64,000 nt of DNA from NCBI GenBank assembly GCA_037176705.1, contig CM073887.1, forward strand, positions 89,848,348 through 89,912,347, written 5' to 3'. A model generated the notes under the pieces. The model saw nothing but the letters and a program-made list of their open reading frames with translations, was not told the DNA's origin and did no database searches. This stretch comes from Molossus alvarezi (taxonomy: Eukaryota > Chordata > Mammalia > Chiroptera > Molossidae). The translations under genes were made by a program, and so were the position numbers. Position 1 is the first letter of the stretch, and each line of letters opens with the position of its first letter. Below are positions 37,970 through 50,538 of this stretch, piece by piece.

Positions 37970-38120
37970 GATTTTAAAAAGTGGGGGAGAGGTAATAGCT
38001 AAAGAGTAGGGAATTTCTTTTTGAGGTGATAAAAATGTTCTAAAATTGTAATGATAGTTATACTTCAAATGGGTGAATTGCATGATATGTGAATTATATC
38101 TCAATAAGGCTATCATAAAA
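37970..38120 (+). mobile_element. L1 3'-terminal fragment
   Basis: Contains GTGATAAAAATGTTCTAAAA and ATGTGAATTATATCTCAATA, a typical L1 tail. It may be the 3' end of the L1 body left of the RPS26 pseudogene. Confidence 0.6.
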
Positions 38121-38499
38121 ATCTATAAAGTAGTGCCCAAGAGGTCACGCCTGTGAATTGCATTAAAAATGAAAAGAATCCTCCATCTGCTTGAATTGCT
38201 AATTTACCTGATAAGTAGTCTAAAAATTAATAGCCTAAGCTTTTAAGCAATCTCTCTTTTCCCTAACATCTGACAATATAGTCAGCTAGTCACCACGTGC
38301 TACTGGATCCTTTTTCCAAAACATCTACTAAATGCAACACTATCTCCTTTCCATGCAAACTTCAGGTTCTCATCTTCTTTCATCTACAATGGCCATCTAA
38401 TGGATCTACCTGACTCCAGTCTCTCTCCTTCACTCAACTACAGCCTCTAGCTAACCTTTCTACAGCCCAAGCCTTAGTATGTGACATCATTACTCTATT

Positions 38500-38707
38500 T
38501 TTCTTTTCTTTTCTTTTTAAGGAGGGAGGGAGTATGGGGAGAGAAGAAGAGGAAGAGAGAGAGAGAGAGGGAGAGAGAAACATCGATCTGTTGCTCCACC
38601 CATTCATGCATTCACTGGTCAATTTCTGCACGTACCCTGACCAGTGATTGAACCTGTACCCCTGGCATATAAGGACAAGGCTCCAACCCAGCTGCCTGGC
38701 CAGGGTT
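38500..38707 (-). mobile_element. Ves SINE 24
   Basis: Strongly diverged; head end recognisable as GCTGCCTGGCCAGGG at 38692-38706. Confidence 0.75.
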
Positions 38708-39196
38708 CTCCAATTTTTCATAGAGTCTCTAACAGATGAAACACAACTCTGGCATGATATTCATTCATACATCTAAGTACCAGAAAAACAGAGTAGGTAA
38801 AACAAGCAAGGGCCTTGTCCTCATGGAGCTTAACACCCATCTGAATACTGTCAATAACTATCTTTGCAACTACTCATGCAAATAAAGGTTAAAATGGCAA
38901 TTGTGATAAGTATAAGGAAGGGCAAATACAAGCACAGTGTTATATAAAAACTTATAACTGTGTGTCTATGTAGGTGCACATAGGAGAGTATGATTATATG
39001 AATGAATCTGCTCAAGAAGATGGGCAAAAGCTTCCCTGAATAAGTATCATTCAGGCTGAGATCTGAAGGATATGTAGGAAGTAAAACTGGGAAAGAAAGG
39101 GAAAGGGAAATGTTCAGGGTAGAAAGAAGAGTGGTGAGAAATGAGACTCAAGAATCTAGATTATATAGTTGTAGACTTTACAGGCCATATTAAAGA

Positions 39197-39198
<2 letters not shown>

Positions 39199-39242
<44 letters not shown>
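39199..39242. repeat. TG/CG dinucleotide repeat
   Basis: Eighteen TG units followed by four CG units, an alternating purine-pyrimidine tract of 44 bases that could adopt Z-DNA. Confidence 0.95.
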
Positions 39243-39244
<2 letters not shown>

Positions 39245-39324
39245 GTTTACTAAGCAGAAAATTTATACAGTAACAACTGCGTATTGTGAAAATCAGCCTT
39301 GCTATTAAGATGTGGAGAACAGCT

Positions 39325-39606
39325 CTAGCCGTTTTGGCTCAGGGTGTTAGAGCAATGGCCTACAGACTGAAGGGTCACAGGTTCGATTCCCAGTCAAGGG
39401 CACACACCTGGGTTTCTGCAGGTTTGATCCCTGGCCCTGGTCAGAGTCGTGTGGGAGACAACCAATCGATGACTTTCTCTCACATCGATGTCTCTCTCTC
39501 TCCCTCTTTCCCACTCCATCTAAAAAAATTAAAAAATTTTAAACAAACAAACAAACAATGGAAAAATATCCTAGGGTGAGACTTAAAAACAACAAAAAAG
39601 ATAAAA
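39325..39606 (+). mobile_element. Ves SINE 25
   Basis: TSD of about 18 bp (AGATGTGGAGAACAGCT / AGAAGTGGAGAATAGCT) ending at 39324 and 39624. Confidence 0.9.
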
Positions 39607-39721
39607 AAGAAGTGGAGAATAGCTTTGAAAAAAAGAAAGAAAGACATCAATTAGGAGATTACTGCAGTGGTCCAAGTAGGAGAGAACTACAGCTTAAACA
39701 AACTGGTGTTCAAGCTTTTTT

Positions 39722-39976
39722 TTTTTTTTTTATCCTCACCCGAGGACATCTTTCCATTTTTTGTTCAGGTAGAGTGGGAGGGAGAGAAAGGAAAAGAGAA
39801 AGAGAGAGAAACATCGACGTGAAAGGGACACATCGAGTTGTTGCCACCCACACAACCAACCAGGGCCGGGGAAAAACCGCAACCAAGGTATGTACGTGCC
39901 CCTAGTGGGAACCGAACCCAGGTCTCTCAGGACCGCAGGCCAATGCTCTAACTGCTGACCCAAACAGGCCAGAGCT
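39722..39976 (-). mobile_element. Ves SINE 26
   Basis: TSD GTTCAAGCTTTTTT at 39708-39721 and 39977-39990. Confidence 0.93.
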
Positions 39977-40046
39977 GTTCAAGCTTTTTTGATCATGCAT
40001 TCCCTATCACTAAGAAATTTTTGCATTTTTATCTCCAATATAGGTA

Positions 40047-40133
40047 CAGTTGACCCTTGAACAACATAGGTTTGAACTACATGGGTCCACTTAATTCGCA
40101 TATTGGAAAAAATCCTCATATAAGGGTCAACTG
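40047..40133. mobile_element. Deleted Tigger/MER2-like element
   Basis: 87 bp bounded by perfect inverted ends CAGTTGACCCTT and AAGGGTCAACTG with TA on each side. The interior (GAACAACATAGGTTTGAACT) fits the pogo/Tigger-derived MER2 group. Confidence 0.75.
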
Positions 40134-40259
40134 TATATTTTATTTATTATCTGATATATAATCAAATTATTGAAAATTTAAAGAGCTCAGATAAAGTGAA
40201 ATAAATATTTTAGATTAATTTTAAAATTATATTTAATAATGACAATAATACTTTTCTTG

Positions 40260-40480
40260 CACACAAAAAATAATGGTTCAAAGGTTTAACACTAACATTG
40301 GCTTATTGAGGGGCAGGGATAGGTAGAAGAGGATAAAAGGGAAAAAAATGGTGATGGAAGATTTGACTTTGGGTGGTGAACACACAATGCAATAATGTAT
40401 TATAGAAACACACACTTTAAACATATAATTAAATTCATCAATGTAACTCCAATAAATTCAATAAAGATCTTTTGAAAGTT
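40260..40480 (+). repeat. Bat repeat 3' end, possibly L1
   Basis: Contains GGTGGTGAACACACAATGCA and AACTCCAATAAATTCAATAA, a motif series I associate with LINE tails in bats. Family assignment is uncertain. Confidence 0.4.
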
Positions 40481-40881
40481 GCTTATTTTGATGTTTGGCT
40501 TCATTGGATATTACAAAGACACTACTACACAAATAAAAGAATTGCTATACTTTCTAGTCATGATAACAAATTTCAATCCTATACCTTAATTATGCAAAGA
40601 TTTCTATTGAAATTGAGCTAGTGGATTTCCAATGTTCACTGATATAAATGTTTTTCTGAAAAATGATTCCATTTTAATATTTTTAGCAAACAGGTTCAAA
40701 ACTCACTGAATTTAGAAAATTATGTTTCCATATCTTTAATGTTTGCACATATAAAGTCATCACAGTTTTTGTCAACAATAAAAAATATATAGTAATGACA
40801 TTCATTGTTAAAACATCATCTCTACCCTGAAAGGACAAGAGGGTGTAATTCATTATTAAAAAAAAAAAAAGTATGTATGAA

Positions 40882-41116
40882 GCCCTGGCCAGTTTGGCTC
40901 AGCTGTTAGAACATGGGTCCACAGACTGAACGGTTGCAGGTTTGATTCCTGGTCAAGGGCATGCACCTGGGTTTCGGGTTTGATCCCTGGCCCCAATTGG
41001 GGTTGTGCAGTAGGCAACCAATCAGATGTATCTCTCTCACATCAATGTTTCTCCCCCCCCCCAACTTTATCTGAAAATCAATGGAAAAATATTGGGTGAG
41101 AATTAACAATAACAGC
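40882..41116 (+). mobile_element. Ves SINE 27
   Basis: TSD AAAAAGTATGTATGAA / AAAAAATATGTATGAA at 40866-40881 and 41117-41132. Confidence 0.92.
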
Positions 41117-41235
41117 AAAAAATATGTATGAAAAGATCTAGCATATGTTGGACCCCTTTGAGTGAAAGAGAAGAAAGAAGGGTGGGTTGGAGGGAGGGGA
41201 AGAGGAGGAGAGGGAAGGAAGGAGAGGAAAAGAGG

Positions 41236-41345
41236 GAGGGAGGCAACCAATCGATTTGTCTCTCTCACATCAATGTTTCTCCCCCCCCCCCCACTCTATC
41301 TAAAGATAAATGGAAAAACATCCTCTGGCAAAGATTAAAAAACAA
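41236..41345 (+). mobile_element. Ves SINE 28, 5'-truncated
   Basis: Starts at GAGGCAACCAATCGATTTG and continues to the A-rich end; the whole head is missing. A purine-rich GA/GGA tract of about 70 bases precedes it. Confidence 0.85.
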
Positions 41346-42671
41346 AACAAACAAAAAACCCAGAAGGTATTTTGGACTGAATAAAAGTGATAACACAACA
41401 ATACTAAAATTTGTTAGTTGCAGATAAAACATTATTTAGAAGGAAATTTACAACACTAAAAGCATATATTAAAAAGTGAGAAAGATCTCTCAAATCAATG
41501 ACCTTAGTTTCCGTTTTAAGAATATATTTTTTAAAGAGAACATTAAAACAAAAAAGTAATAAAGATCAGAGCAGAAATCAATGCAATAAAAAAAAAACAA
41601 TAATGATAAAAACAAAATAGTTTTTGAAGAAGCTCTATACAACTGACAAACTTCTAGCTAGAGGAAAAAGAGGAGAAACAAATTACCAATAATCAGAATA
41701 ATAAATATAAAAAGTATAAGGGAATATTATCAAAAATTTTGCACCAATAATTTTGATGTCTCTGACAATCAGTAGATGAAATGACAAAATCCTTGAAAAA
41801 TACAAACTACCAAAGCACATTTAAGGATAAGTAGATAACATGAATAAATATTGAATAAATATAATTTTTACTTAAAAACTGTCCTACAAAGAAAGCTCAA
41901 CACCCAAAGGATTTCACTGGTGAATTTTAATAAACACTTAAGGAAGAAATAATCTCAATTCTATACAAATTATTCCAGAAAATTAAGGAGGAGGGAGTTA
42001 TGTCCCACCTCATTCTATGAGTTCAGAATTACTCTCATACCAAAACCAGGCATAGATGTAATAACAACAAATTACAGACCAAAAATCCTCAGGAACATAG
42101 ATGGAAACATTCTTAAAAAAAAATTTTTTTAAAAAAAATCAAATTCAACACTACATAAGGTAGAGTAAAGTTTTTTTTAAACCAGAAATGTTTTTATTAA
42201 TTTTATTAATTTAAAATTTAAAAATTAACTAAGGTAATTCACATTATAGATCAAAAAAGGGAAAATCTTATTATATAAATAGATTCCATAAAAACATTCA
42301 ACAAACTCCAAAATTCATTTTTATTTTATTTTTATTTCATTTCAAGCTCCTTATATTATACTAACTATACTACAGTATTTTTTTTGTTTTTTTGTTACAG
42401 ATGTTTCTCCCTTTTAACCCCATTGGCACCCCATCCCCATCCCCCTGCACCACCGCTGGCTTTGTTGTCCATGTCCATTAGTTATGCATACATGCATATA
42501 AGTTCGGTGGTTTATCTCTTCTATCCCCCCCCCCCACTCTTCTGAGGAATGTCAGTCTGTGCCCTACTTCCATGATTCTGGGTCTACCGTATTCCTCAGA
42601 TTGTTAGGTTCATTATATTCCGTATATAAGTGAGATCATGTGGTATTTGTCTTCTGCTTGGCTTATTTCAC

Positions 42672-45600
42672 TTAGGATAATACTTCCAGGTCCCTCCATG
42701 TCGTCTCAAAGGATAAGACATCTTTCTTTTTTACAGCTGCATAGTACTCCATTGTGTATATGTACCACTGCTTTTTTATCCATTTGTCTACTGATGGACA
42801 CTTGGGCTGTTTCCAGATCTTAGCTATTGTAAATAGTGCTGCTATGAACATGGGGGTACATATATTCTTCCTGATTGGTGTTGCAGGCTTCTTAGAGTAT
42901 ATTCCTAGAAGCGGGATCACTGGGTCAAATGGAAGTTCAATTTTTAATTTTTTGAGGTAACACCATATTGTTTGCCATAGTGGTTGCACCAGTCTGCATT
43001 CCCACCAGCAGTGTACTAGAGTCCCCTTTTCTCCACACACTCGCCAACACTTGTTTGATGATTTGATGATGGCGGCCATTCTGACAGGTGTGAAGTGATA
43101 CCTCATTGTTGTTTTAATTTGCATCTTTCTGATGATTAGTGATGTTGAGCATTTCTTCATATGTCTTAGACATTTGTATGTCCTGTTTGGAGAGCTGTCT
43201 ATTTAGTTCCTCTGCCCATTTTTTTAATTGGGTTCGTTGTCTTCCTTTTGTTGAGTTGTATGAGTACTCTATATATTTTGGAAATTAACCCCTTATCTGA
43301 TGTATCATTGGCAATGATGTTTTCCCATACAGTGGGTTGCCTTTCCATTTGATGATTGTTTCTTTTGCTGTGCAGAAGCTTTTTAGTTTGATGTAGTCCC
43401 ATGTGTTCATTTTTTCCTTTGTTTCTGTTGCCTGAAACAGGTGATGTAGCAGTGAAAATTCTGCTCCGTATGATGCCCGAAATTTTGATACCTACATTTT
43501 CCTCTAGAATTTTTATGGATTCACGGGTCACATTTAAGTCTTTTATCCATTTTGAGTTTATTTTTGTGTATGGTGTAAGTTGATGGTCTAGTTTCAATTT
43601 TTTGCATGTAGTTGTCCAATTTTCCCAACACCATTTATTAAAGAGGCTGTCTTTATTCCACTGTATGCTCTTGCCACCTTTGTCAAATATTAATTGAGCA
43701 TATTGCCTTGGGTCCATTTCTGGGTTCTCAGTTCTGTTCCACTGGTCTATATGCCTGTTCTTATGCCAGTACCAGGCTGTTTTGATTACAGTCGCTTTGT
43801 ATTATAACCTGATATCTGGTATTGTGATCCCACCTACTTTGTCCTTCTTTTTCAAAATTGCTGTGGCTATTCGGGGACTTTTTTGGTTCCATATGAACTT
43901 TTGAAGTATTTGTGCTAGTTCTGTGAAATATGTCGTTGCTATTTTGATGGGGATTGCATTGAATCTATAGATTGCTTTGGGTAGTATGGACATTTTAATG
44001 ATGTTAATTCTTCCAATCCATAAATAAAGTATGTGCTTCCACTTTTTTTATATCTTCCTCTATTTCTTTTTTCAATGTCCTGTAGTTTTCTGCAAATAGG
44101 TCCTTTACTTCTTTGGTTAAGTTTCTTCCTAGGTATCTTAATTTTTTGCCGCAATGGTAAATGGGATTGTTTTTTCAGTTTCTCTTTCTGTGAGTTCATT
44201 ATTGGTGTATAAGAAAGCCGTTGATTTCTTGACGTTAATTTTGTATCCTGCTACTTTGCCAAATTCATTATCAAGTCTAGTAGATTTTTGATGGAGTCTT
44301 TAGGGTTTTCTATGTATAATATCATGTCATCTACGAATAATGACAGTTTCACTTCCTCCTTTCCAATTTGGATCCCTTTTATTTTTTCTTCATGTCTGAT
44401 TGCTGTGGCTAAGACTTCCAGTACTATGTTAAATAACAATGGCGAAAGTGGACATCCCTGTCTTGTTCCTGTTCTTAAGGGAAATGTTTTTAGTTTCTGT
44501 CCATTGAGTATGATGTTAGCGGTAGGTCTTTCATATATGGCCTTATTATGTCTAGATATGATCCCTCTATTCCCACATTGCTGAGCGTTTTTATCAGAAA
44601 TGAATGCTGATTTTGTCAAATGCTTTTTCGGCGTCTATTGATATGATGATGTGGTTTTTATTCTTCATTTTGTTTATGCGGTGTATCACATTTATTCATT
44701 TGCGAATATTGTACCAGCCTTGCATCCCTGGAATGAATCCCATTTGGTCATGGTGAATAATTTTTTTGATGTATTGCTGGATCCGATTTGCTAGTACTTT
44801 GTTCAGGATTTTGGTGTCTATGTTCATTAGGCATACTGGCCTGTAGTTTTCTTTCTTTGTAGTGTCTTTTTCTGGTTTTGGAATTAGAATTATGCTGGCC
44901 TCATAGAACAAGTTTGGAAGTCTTCCTTCTTGAATTTTTTGAAATAGTTTGAGGAGAATGGGTGTTAGTTCTTTTTTGAATGTTTAGTAAAACTCCCCGG
45001 TGAAGCCACTTGGGCCTGGGCTTTTGTTTGCTGGGAGAGTCTTGATTACCTCTTCAATTTCCTTAGTTGTTATTGGTCTGTTCAAGTTTTCTATCTCTTC
45101 CTGGTCCAGTTTTGGGAGACTGTGTGTTTCTAGAAATTTGTCCATTTTGCTTAGATTGTCGAATTTGTTGCCATACAGTTGTTCATAGTAGCTGTTAACA
45201 ATCTTCTGTATTTCTGTGGTGTCAGTTGTTACTTCTCCTCTTTCATTTCTGATTTTGTGTATTTGGGTTCTTTCTCTTTGTTTCTTGGGGAGTCTAGCTA
45301 AGGGTCCATCAATCTTGTTTATCTTTTTGAAAACCCAGCTCTTTGTTTCCTTGATCCTTTGAATTGTTTTTTTGGTCTTGATGTCATTTATTTCTGCTCT
45401 GATCTTTACTATTTCCTTCCTTCTACTTGCTCTGGGGTTTTCTTTCAGTTTGTTTTCTAATTCTTTAAGTTGTGAGGTTAGACAGTAAATTAGAAATTTT
45501 TCTTGTTTCTTGAGGTAGACCTGTAGTGCTATGAACTTTCCTCTCAGAACTGCTTTTGCTGCATCCCATAGATTTTGTGTTGTTGTGTGTTCATTTTCAT

Positions 45601-46701
45601 TGGTTTCCAGGAAGTTTTTAATTTTTTCCTTGATTTCCTCAGTAACCCATTCATTGTTTAATAACATGCTGTTTAGCCTCCATGTTTTCAAATGTCTTTG
45701 CATGTTCTTGTTGCAGTTGATTTCTAGTTTCATGCCATTATGATCTGAGAAGATGCTTGATATAATTTCAATCTTCTTGAACTTGTAGAAAATTAGTTTG
45801 TGCCCCAACATGTGGTCTATCTTTGAGAATGTCCCATGTGTACTTGAGAAGAATGTGAATTCTGCAGTTTTGGGGTGTAATTCTCTGTAGATATCTATTA
45901 AATCCATTTGGTCTAGTGCTTCATTTAGAGTCTCTGTTTCCTTGCTAATTTTTTTGTCTAGAGGATCTATCCAGGGGTGTCAACGGGGTGTTGAAGTCCC
46001 CTACTATGATTGTATTGCTGTCGATTTCTCCTTGGAAGTCCTCCAGAATATTTTTAATATTTTTTGGTGCTCCTATATGGGATGCATATATGTTTATCAA
46101 GGTTTTATCTTCCTGTTGGATAGATCCTTTCAATATCATGTAGTGGCCTTCTTTGTCTCTAGTTATGGCCTTCATTTTGAAATCTATTTTATCAGATATG
46201 AGTATTGTTACCACAGCTTTTTTTTGCTTTCCGTTTGCTTGGAAAATTTTTTTCCATCCCTTCACTTTCAACCTATGTGAGTCTTTTGTTGGAAGGTGGG
46301 TCTCATGTAAACAACATGTAGATGAGTCATGCTTTCTTATCCAATCAGCTACTCTGTGTCTTTTTTTTTTTTTTTTTAATCATCCTCACCCAAGGACATT
46401 TTTCCATTTTTTGTTCAGGTAGAGTGGGAGGGAGAGAGAGGGAGAGAGAGAGAGAGAGAGAAACATCGACGTGAAAGGGACACATCGAGTGGTTGCCACC
46501 CGCACAATCAACCAGGGCCGGGGACAAACTGCAACCGAGGTACGTGCCCTTAGCGGGAACCGAACCCGGGTCTCTCTGGACCGCAGGCCGACGCTCTAAC
46601 CGCTGAGCCAAACTGGCCAGAGCTACTGTGTGTCTATTTATCGGAGCATTCAAACCATTTACATTTAAGGTGCTTATTGATATGTATTTGTTTATTGCCA
46701 T
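42672..46701 (-). pseudogene. L1 ORF2 (endonuclease and reverse transcriptase), broken
   Basis: Starts ISISTLNVNGLNAPINRH, is cut by a Ves SINE, then resumes with endonuclease motifs (INIYASHIGAP, GDFNTPL), the linker, reverse transcriptase ([20 protein letters not shown]) and the C-terminal Cys region (CWWEC). The catalytic box reads FVDD where L1 normally has FADD. At least six frame breaks or stops lie between 45.94 and 43.16 kb. Confidence 0.9.
46362..46620 (-). mobile_element. Ves SINE 29 in L1 ORF2
   Basis: TSD AGCTACTCTGTGTCT / AGCTACTGTGTGTCT at 46347-46361 and 46621-46635. It has the same orientation as the L1 and so postdates it. Confidence 0.93.
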
Positions 46702-46776
46702 TTTTGTTTAGTGTGGTTATATTTTTCTACTAATTACAGTAGTCCTTTTAACATTTCTTGCAGTGTTGGTTTGGTG

Positions 46777-47629
46777 CTAATGTATTCCCTTAGCCTTTTT
46801 TTTGTCTGGGAAGCTCTTTATTTGACCTTCTATTTTGAATGATAGCCTTGGTGGGTAGAGTAGTCTTGGATTCAGATCCTTGTTTTTCATGATCTTGATT
46901 ACTTCTTGCCATTCTCTTCTGTCCTGTTGTGTTTCTTGTGAGAAGTCAGCTGAGAGCCTTATGGGGTTTCCTTTGCAGGTAACCTGTTGCTTCTCTCTTG
47001 CTGCTTTTAGGATTCTCTCTCTGCCTTTAATTTTTGGCATTTTGATTACTATGTGTCTTGGTGTGGGCCTGTTTGGGTTCTTCATACTTGGGGCTCTCTG
47101 TGCTTCTTGAGCTTGAATGCCTTCTTCCTTCACCAAATTAGGAAAGTTTTCTGTTACTATTTCTTTGAATATATTCTCTAACTCTTGCCCATTTTCTTCT
47201 TCTTCAGGGACTTCTAAGATGTGAATATTATTACGTTTCCAGTTGTCCCACAGTTCTCTTAAGCTGTCTTCCTGTTTTTTAATCATTTTTTCCTTTTGGT
47301 TTTCTGTTTGGTTGATTTTTTTCTACCCTGTCTTCTAATTCACTGATCTGGTCCTCAGCTTCCTCTACTCTGCTTTTTAGACCTTCCAATGTGTTTTTCA
47401 TTTCTGATATGTCATTTTTGATCTGTTCTTGGTGGTTTTTAATTTCCAATTGGCTTATTTTCAGCATCTCTATGTCCTTACTCATGCTGGTGAGCTTCCT
47501 CAAGATCATGGCTCTGAATTCTAGCTCTGTTAACTTGCCTAACTGCTCCACATTGATCTCATCTTTAGTAGAGGTCTCTTGCTCTTTCACTTGGCTTTTG
47601 TTTCTGTGTTTCACCATTCTGGCTATCAC
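46777..47629 (-). pseudogene. L1 ORF1 (RNA-binding chaperone), one frameshift
   Basis: The 5' part (47629-47279) encodes a coiled coil with EMKNTLEGLKSRVEEAEDQI; the 3' part (47286-46777) carries the conserved RNA-binding region with NFPNLVKEEG, KMPKIKGRERIL and LSFKIEGQIKSF. The two frames meet near 47280 through a single length change. The last residues are out of frame. Confidence 0.9.
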
Positions 47630-48441
47630 AGTGGGCTTTGGAGCCTGTCAAGTTTTCCCTTAGGTGTTGGTGTTCTGCTGTTTGTGGCTCCCTCTCCTGG
47701 GTTTAGGTGAGCGAGGGAGGATCCACATTAAACACCACTGTCAAGTCTTACTTTCCTGGTTAAAGTTGCTAGCCCAGGAAATGTACTGTTATCCTCTAGC
47801 TTTTTGCCTGGAGGCTAACAGTTGAGGTTACTTGAAGAGTTTTGGAATGTCAGTTGATTTAAAAACTCCCTCAGGTGCTCAGCATAAAGGGATTTCCTGA
47901 GGGTGGGGCAGATGCTGATTGTTAATGAGCCTCAATTAGCATTTCAATGGCCCACAGGGTGGGGTTGGATCTCCGAGGGAGGGGCTGCTGCCTCTCCCCA
48001 GAGCCCTGGGAAGGAGCAAGATGGCCACTGTCCTGCGTGGCAGTAACTCAGCAAAAGCTCTGAGTACCCTCCAAGTCCCGAGTGTCCCCACACAGTTCCA
48101 GTCAGTCTGCCCTCCCTGTCCCAGAGCCCAAGGCGAGTGGCTGTGGCTATTTTAGCCTGTGTCCTGGGTCTGTGCTGTGGAGCCGCTTGGGAGTTTAACC
48201 CGAGGGGAGGGCGCTGCTCCCAGCTAAGGCCGCTGCTGTCTGTGGGCTCCCAGCCCCCGTCTCACACCTTCGCAATCCTACCAGGATCGAGTCAGTGTCC
48301 CTGGTTATACGGTCCTTGCAAGCTGCTTTTCTGTTGATTTTTCCTGTTGATTTGTCTGTGTTATAGTTGTAATTCCAGTTTGGTTCTGGGAGACGGTCTG
48401 TGTAGCTTCCGTTCACTCTGCCGCCATTTTGGAATCTCTCT
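47630..48441 (-). promoter_or_regulatory. L1 5' UTR (relic promoter)
   Basis: GC-richer than its surroundings (around 48.0-48.4 kb), starting with CCAAAATGGCGGC on the minus strand. This is the internal promoter position of an L1. No evidence of activity. Confidence 0.6.
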
Positions 48442-48908
48442 CCCAAAATTCTTTCTTAATAAGAACTCTCAGGCAAACAAGAATTGAAGGAAACTTCCTT
48501 AATTAATAAATAACATCTATGAAAATCTCATATCCATAGTCATACTTAATGGTAAAACACTGATTTCCTGTCTATGATCACAAATAAGGCAAGGACGTTT
48601 CCTCTCACCACTCCATTCAACATTGTGGTAGAGGTTTTAGCCAGTGAAATGAAGCAAGAAGAAATGAGGCATCCAGTTTGAAACAGAAATTGTAACACTC
48701 TTTATTCACAGATGACATGATTGTCTAATTTAAAAAATTCTGTGATATCTACAAAAATGCTACTAAAATTAAGAAAATGTATCAAGGTTGAAAGATAAAA
48801 GATAAAATTACAAATCAAATGTATTTCCATAAACTAACAAGAAAAAGTCAGATACCCACATTTTTTAATGAAATACCATTAATAATAGCATTAAAAAATG
48901 AAATAGTT

Positions 48909-49163
48909 AGCCCTGGCCTGTTTGGCTCAGTGGTTAGAGCATCGGCCTACGGTCCGGAGAGACCCCAGTTCGGTTCCCGCTAAGGGCACGTACCTTGGTT
49001 GCAGTTTGTCCCCAGCCCTGGTTGGGTCGTGTGGGTGGCAACCACTCAATGTGTCGCTTTCACGTCGATGTTTCTCTCTCTCTCTCTCCCACTCACTCTA
49101 TCTGAACAAAATATCGAAAAATGTCCTCGGGAGAGGATAAAAACAATAAAAATAAAAAAATAA
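48909..49163 (+). mobile_element. Ves SINE 30
   Basis: TSD AAAAAATGAAATAG at 48893-48906 and 49164-49177, within old L1. Confidence 0.92.
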
Positions 49164-50154
49164 AAAAAATGAAATAGAGTCAACTCTGATAAAAGATGTG
49201 TAAGACCTAGATACTGAAAACTACAAAACAATAATGAGAGAAATTAAATTATACCTAAATAGAGATAAGTGCTCATGGGTCAGAAAACTCAATATTGCTA
49301 AGATGTCAATTCTTTCCAAATTGATCACATATCTGATATAATCTCTATCAAAATCCCATAACGCCTGTATGTTGAAATTGACAAGCTAATTATAAAATTA
49401 ATATGAAAATGCAAAGGATCTAGAAAAAGCACAACAATTAAAAAAATAAGAATGTAACTGGGAGGATGTGATGTCAGATAATCAAGACTGTGGTAGAGGT
49501 ACCATGACAGACAAAAAATTAATGAAACAGAACCTAGTCAGAAATGTATCACACAGATATGGTCAACTGCAATCACAAAGCAATTCAGTGTAGAAAGAGA
49601 AGCTTTTTGAACAAATTATATTGGAATTAGATATCCACAAAAAAAAAAAAGAAAAGAAATTTGATCCATATCTTGTCACCTTATACAAAAATCAACTTAA
49701 AATGTATCATAGACTTAAATGTAAAACCCAAAACTATAAAATGTCTAGGAAAAAACATAGGAGAATTTGGATTATGTAAAGATTTCTTAGACATGAAAAA
49801 CATAATCTACAAAAGAAAAAAACTGATGAATTTGACCTCATCAATATTAGCAATTTCTGCTCTTTGAAAGACACCATTAAGAGAATGAAACGGTAAGCCA
49901 CAGATTGGGGAAAAAAAACTGTAAACCACATATCTGATAGAAAATATAAACCACTCTCAACTGAAATTCAGTAAGAGGAGGACAGAAATCCAATAAAAAA
50001 ATAGACAAAAGATTCAAATAGACAAAAGACATACAAATGTCGAATAAGTACAAGAAAAGATGATGAACAGAATTAGTCACTAGAGAAATGCAAATTAAAA
50101 TAGCACTGAGACTTCCCTACACAACTGGTAGTAGAGCTAAAATTTTTAAAGACT

Positions 50155-50388
50155 GGCCCTGGACAGTTTGCTAAGTGGTTAGAGTATTCTTTGCGGTTCA
50201 ATTACCAATAAAGGGCACGTATCTGGTTTGCAGGTTCAAACCCCTGCCCCCGTCCGGATTGTGCAGGAGGCAACCAATGGGTGTATCTCTCTCACACAGA
50301 TGTCTCTCTCTCCCCCTTCCACTCTATCTTAAAAAAAAAAAAAATCAATGGAAAATATCCTTGGGTGAGGATTAACAAAAGAAGAAAA
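50155..50388 (+). mobile_element. Ves SINE 31
   Basis: Head partly deleted (GTTAGAGTATTCTTTGCGGTTC). Imperfect TSD around ATTTTTAA(A)GACTG / ATTTTTAAGCACTG. Confidence 0.85.
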
Positions 50389-50538
50389 AAACATTTTTAA
50401 GCACTGACATACCAAGTGTTGGCAGGAATGTGGAACAAGACAATAGTGTGATACAGGCCTGGGGTCAGGAACTGGGTGGAGGAGAGCAATGGGAGGAAAA
50501 TGGGGAATATCTGTAATACTTTCAACAATAGATATTTT

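Larger units (their letters stand above)
42317..48441 (-). mobile_element. Near-full-length younger L1, minus strand
   Basis: About 6.1 kb: 5' end at 48441 (CAAAATGGCGGCAGAGTG-type 5' UTR), ORF1 (47629-46777), ORF2 (46701-42672), 3' UTR to about 42399, and an A-rich tail at 42398-42376. Beyond the tail lie about 50 extra bases and a second A-rich stretch (42323-42345), then a TSD (CCAAAATTCATTTTTA / CCAAAATTCTTTCTTA, 14 of 16) at 42308-42323 and 48443-48458. The target was an older plus-strand L1 ORF2. Several frame breaks and a SINE at the start of ORF2 show it is dead. Confidence 0.85.

Noticed and set aside
42672..47629. Retroviral or other viral genes from the reverse-transcriptase-like open frames
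   Set aside because: ORF order, endonuclease motifs, internal 5' UTR and A tail are those of LINE-1; no LTR, gag or env features are seen.
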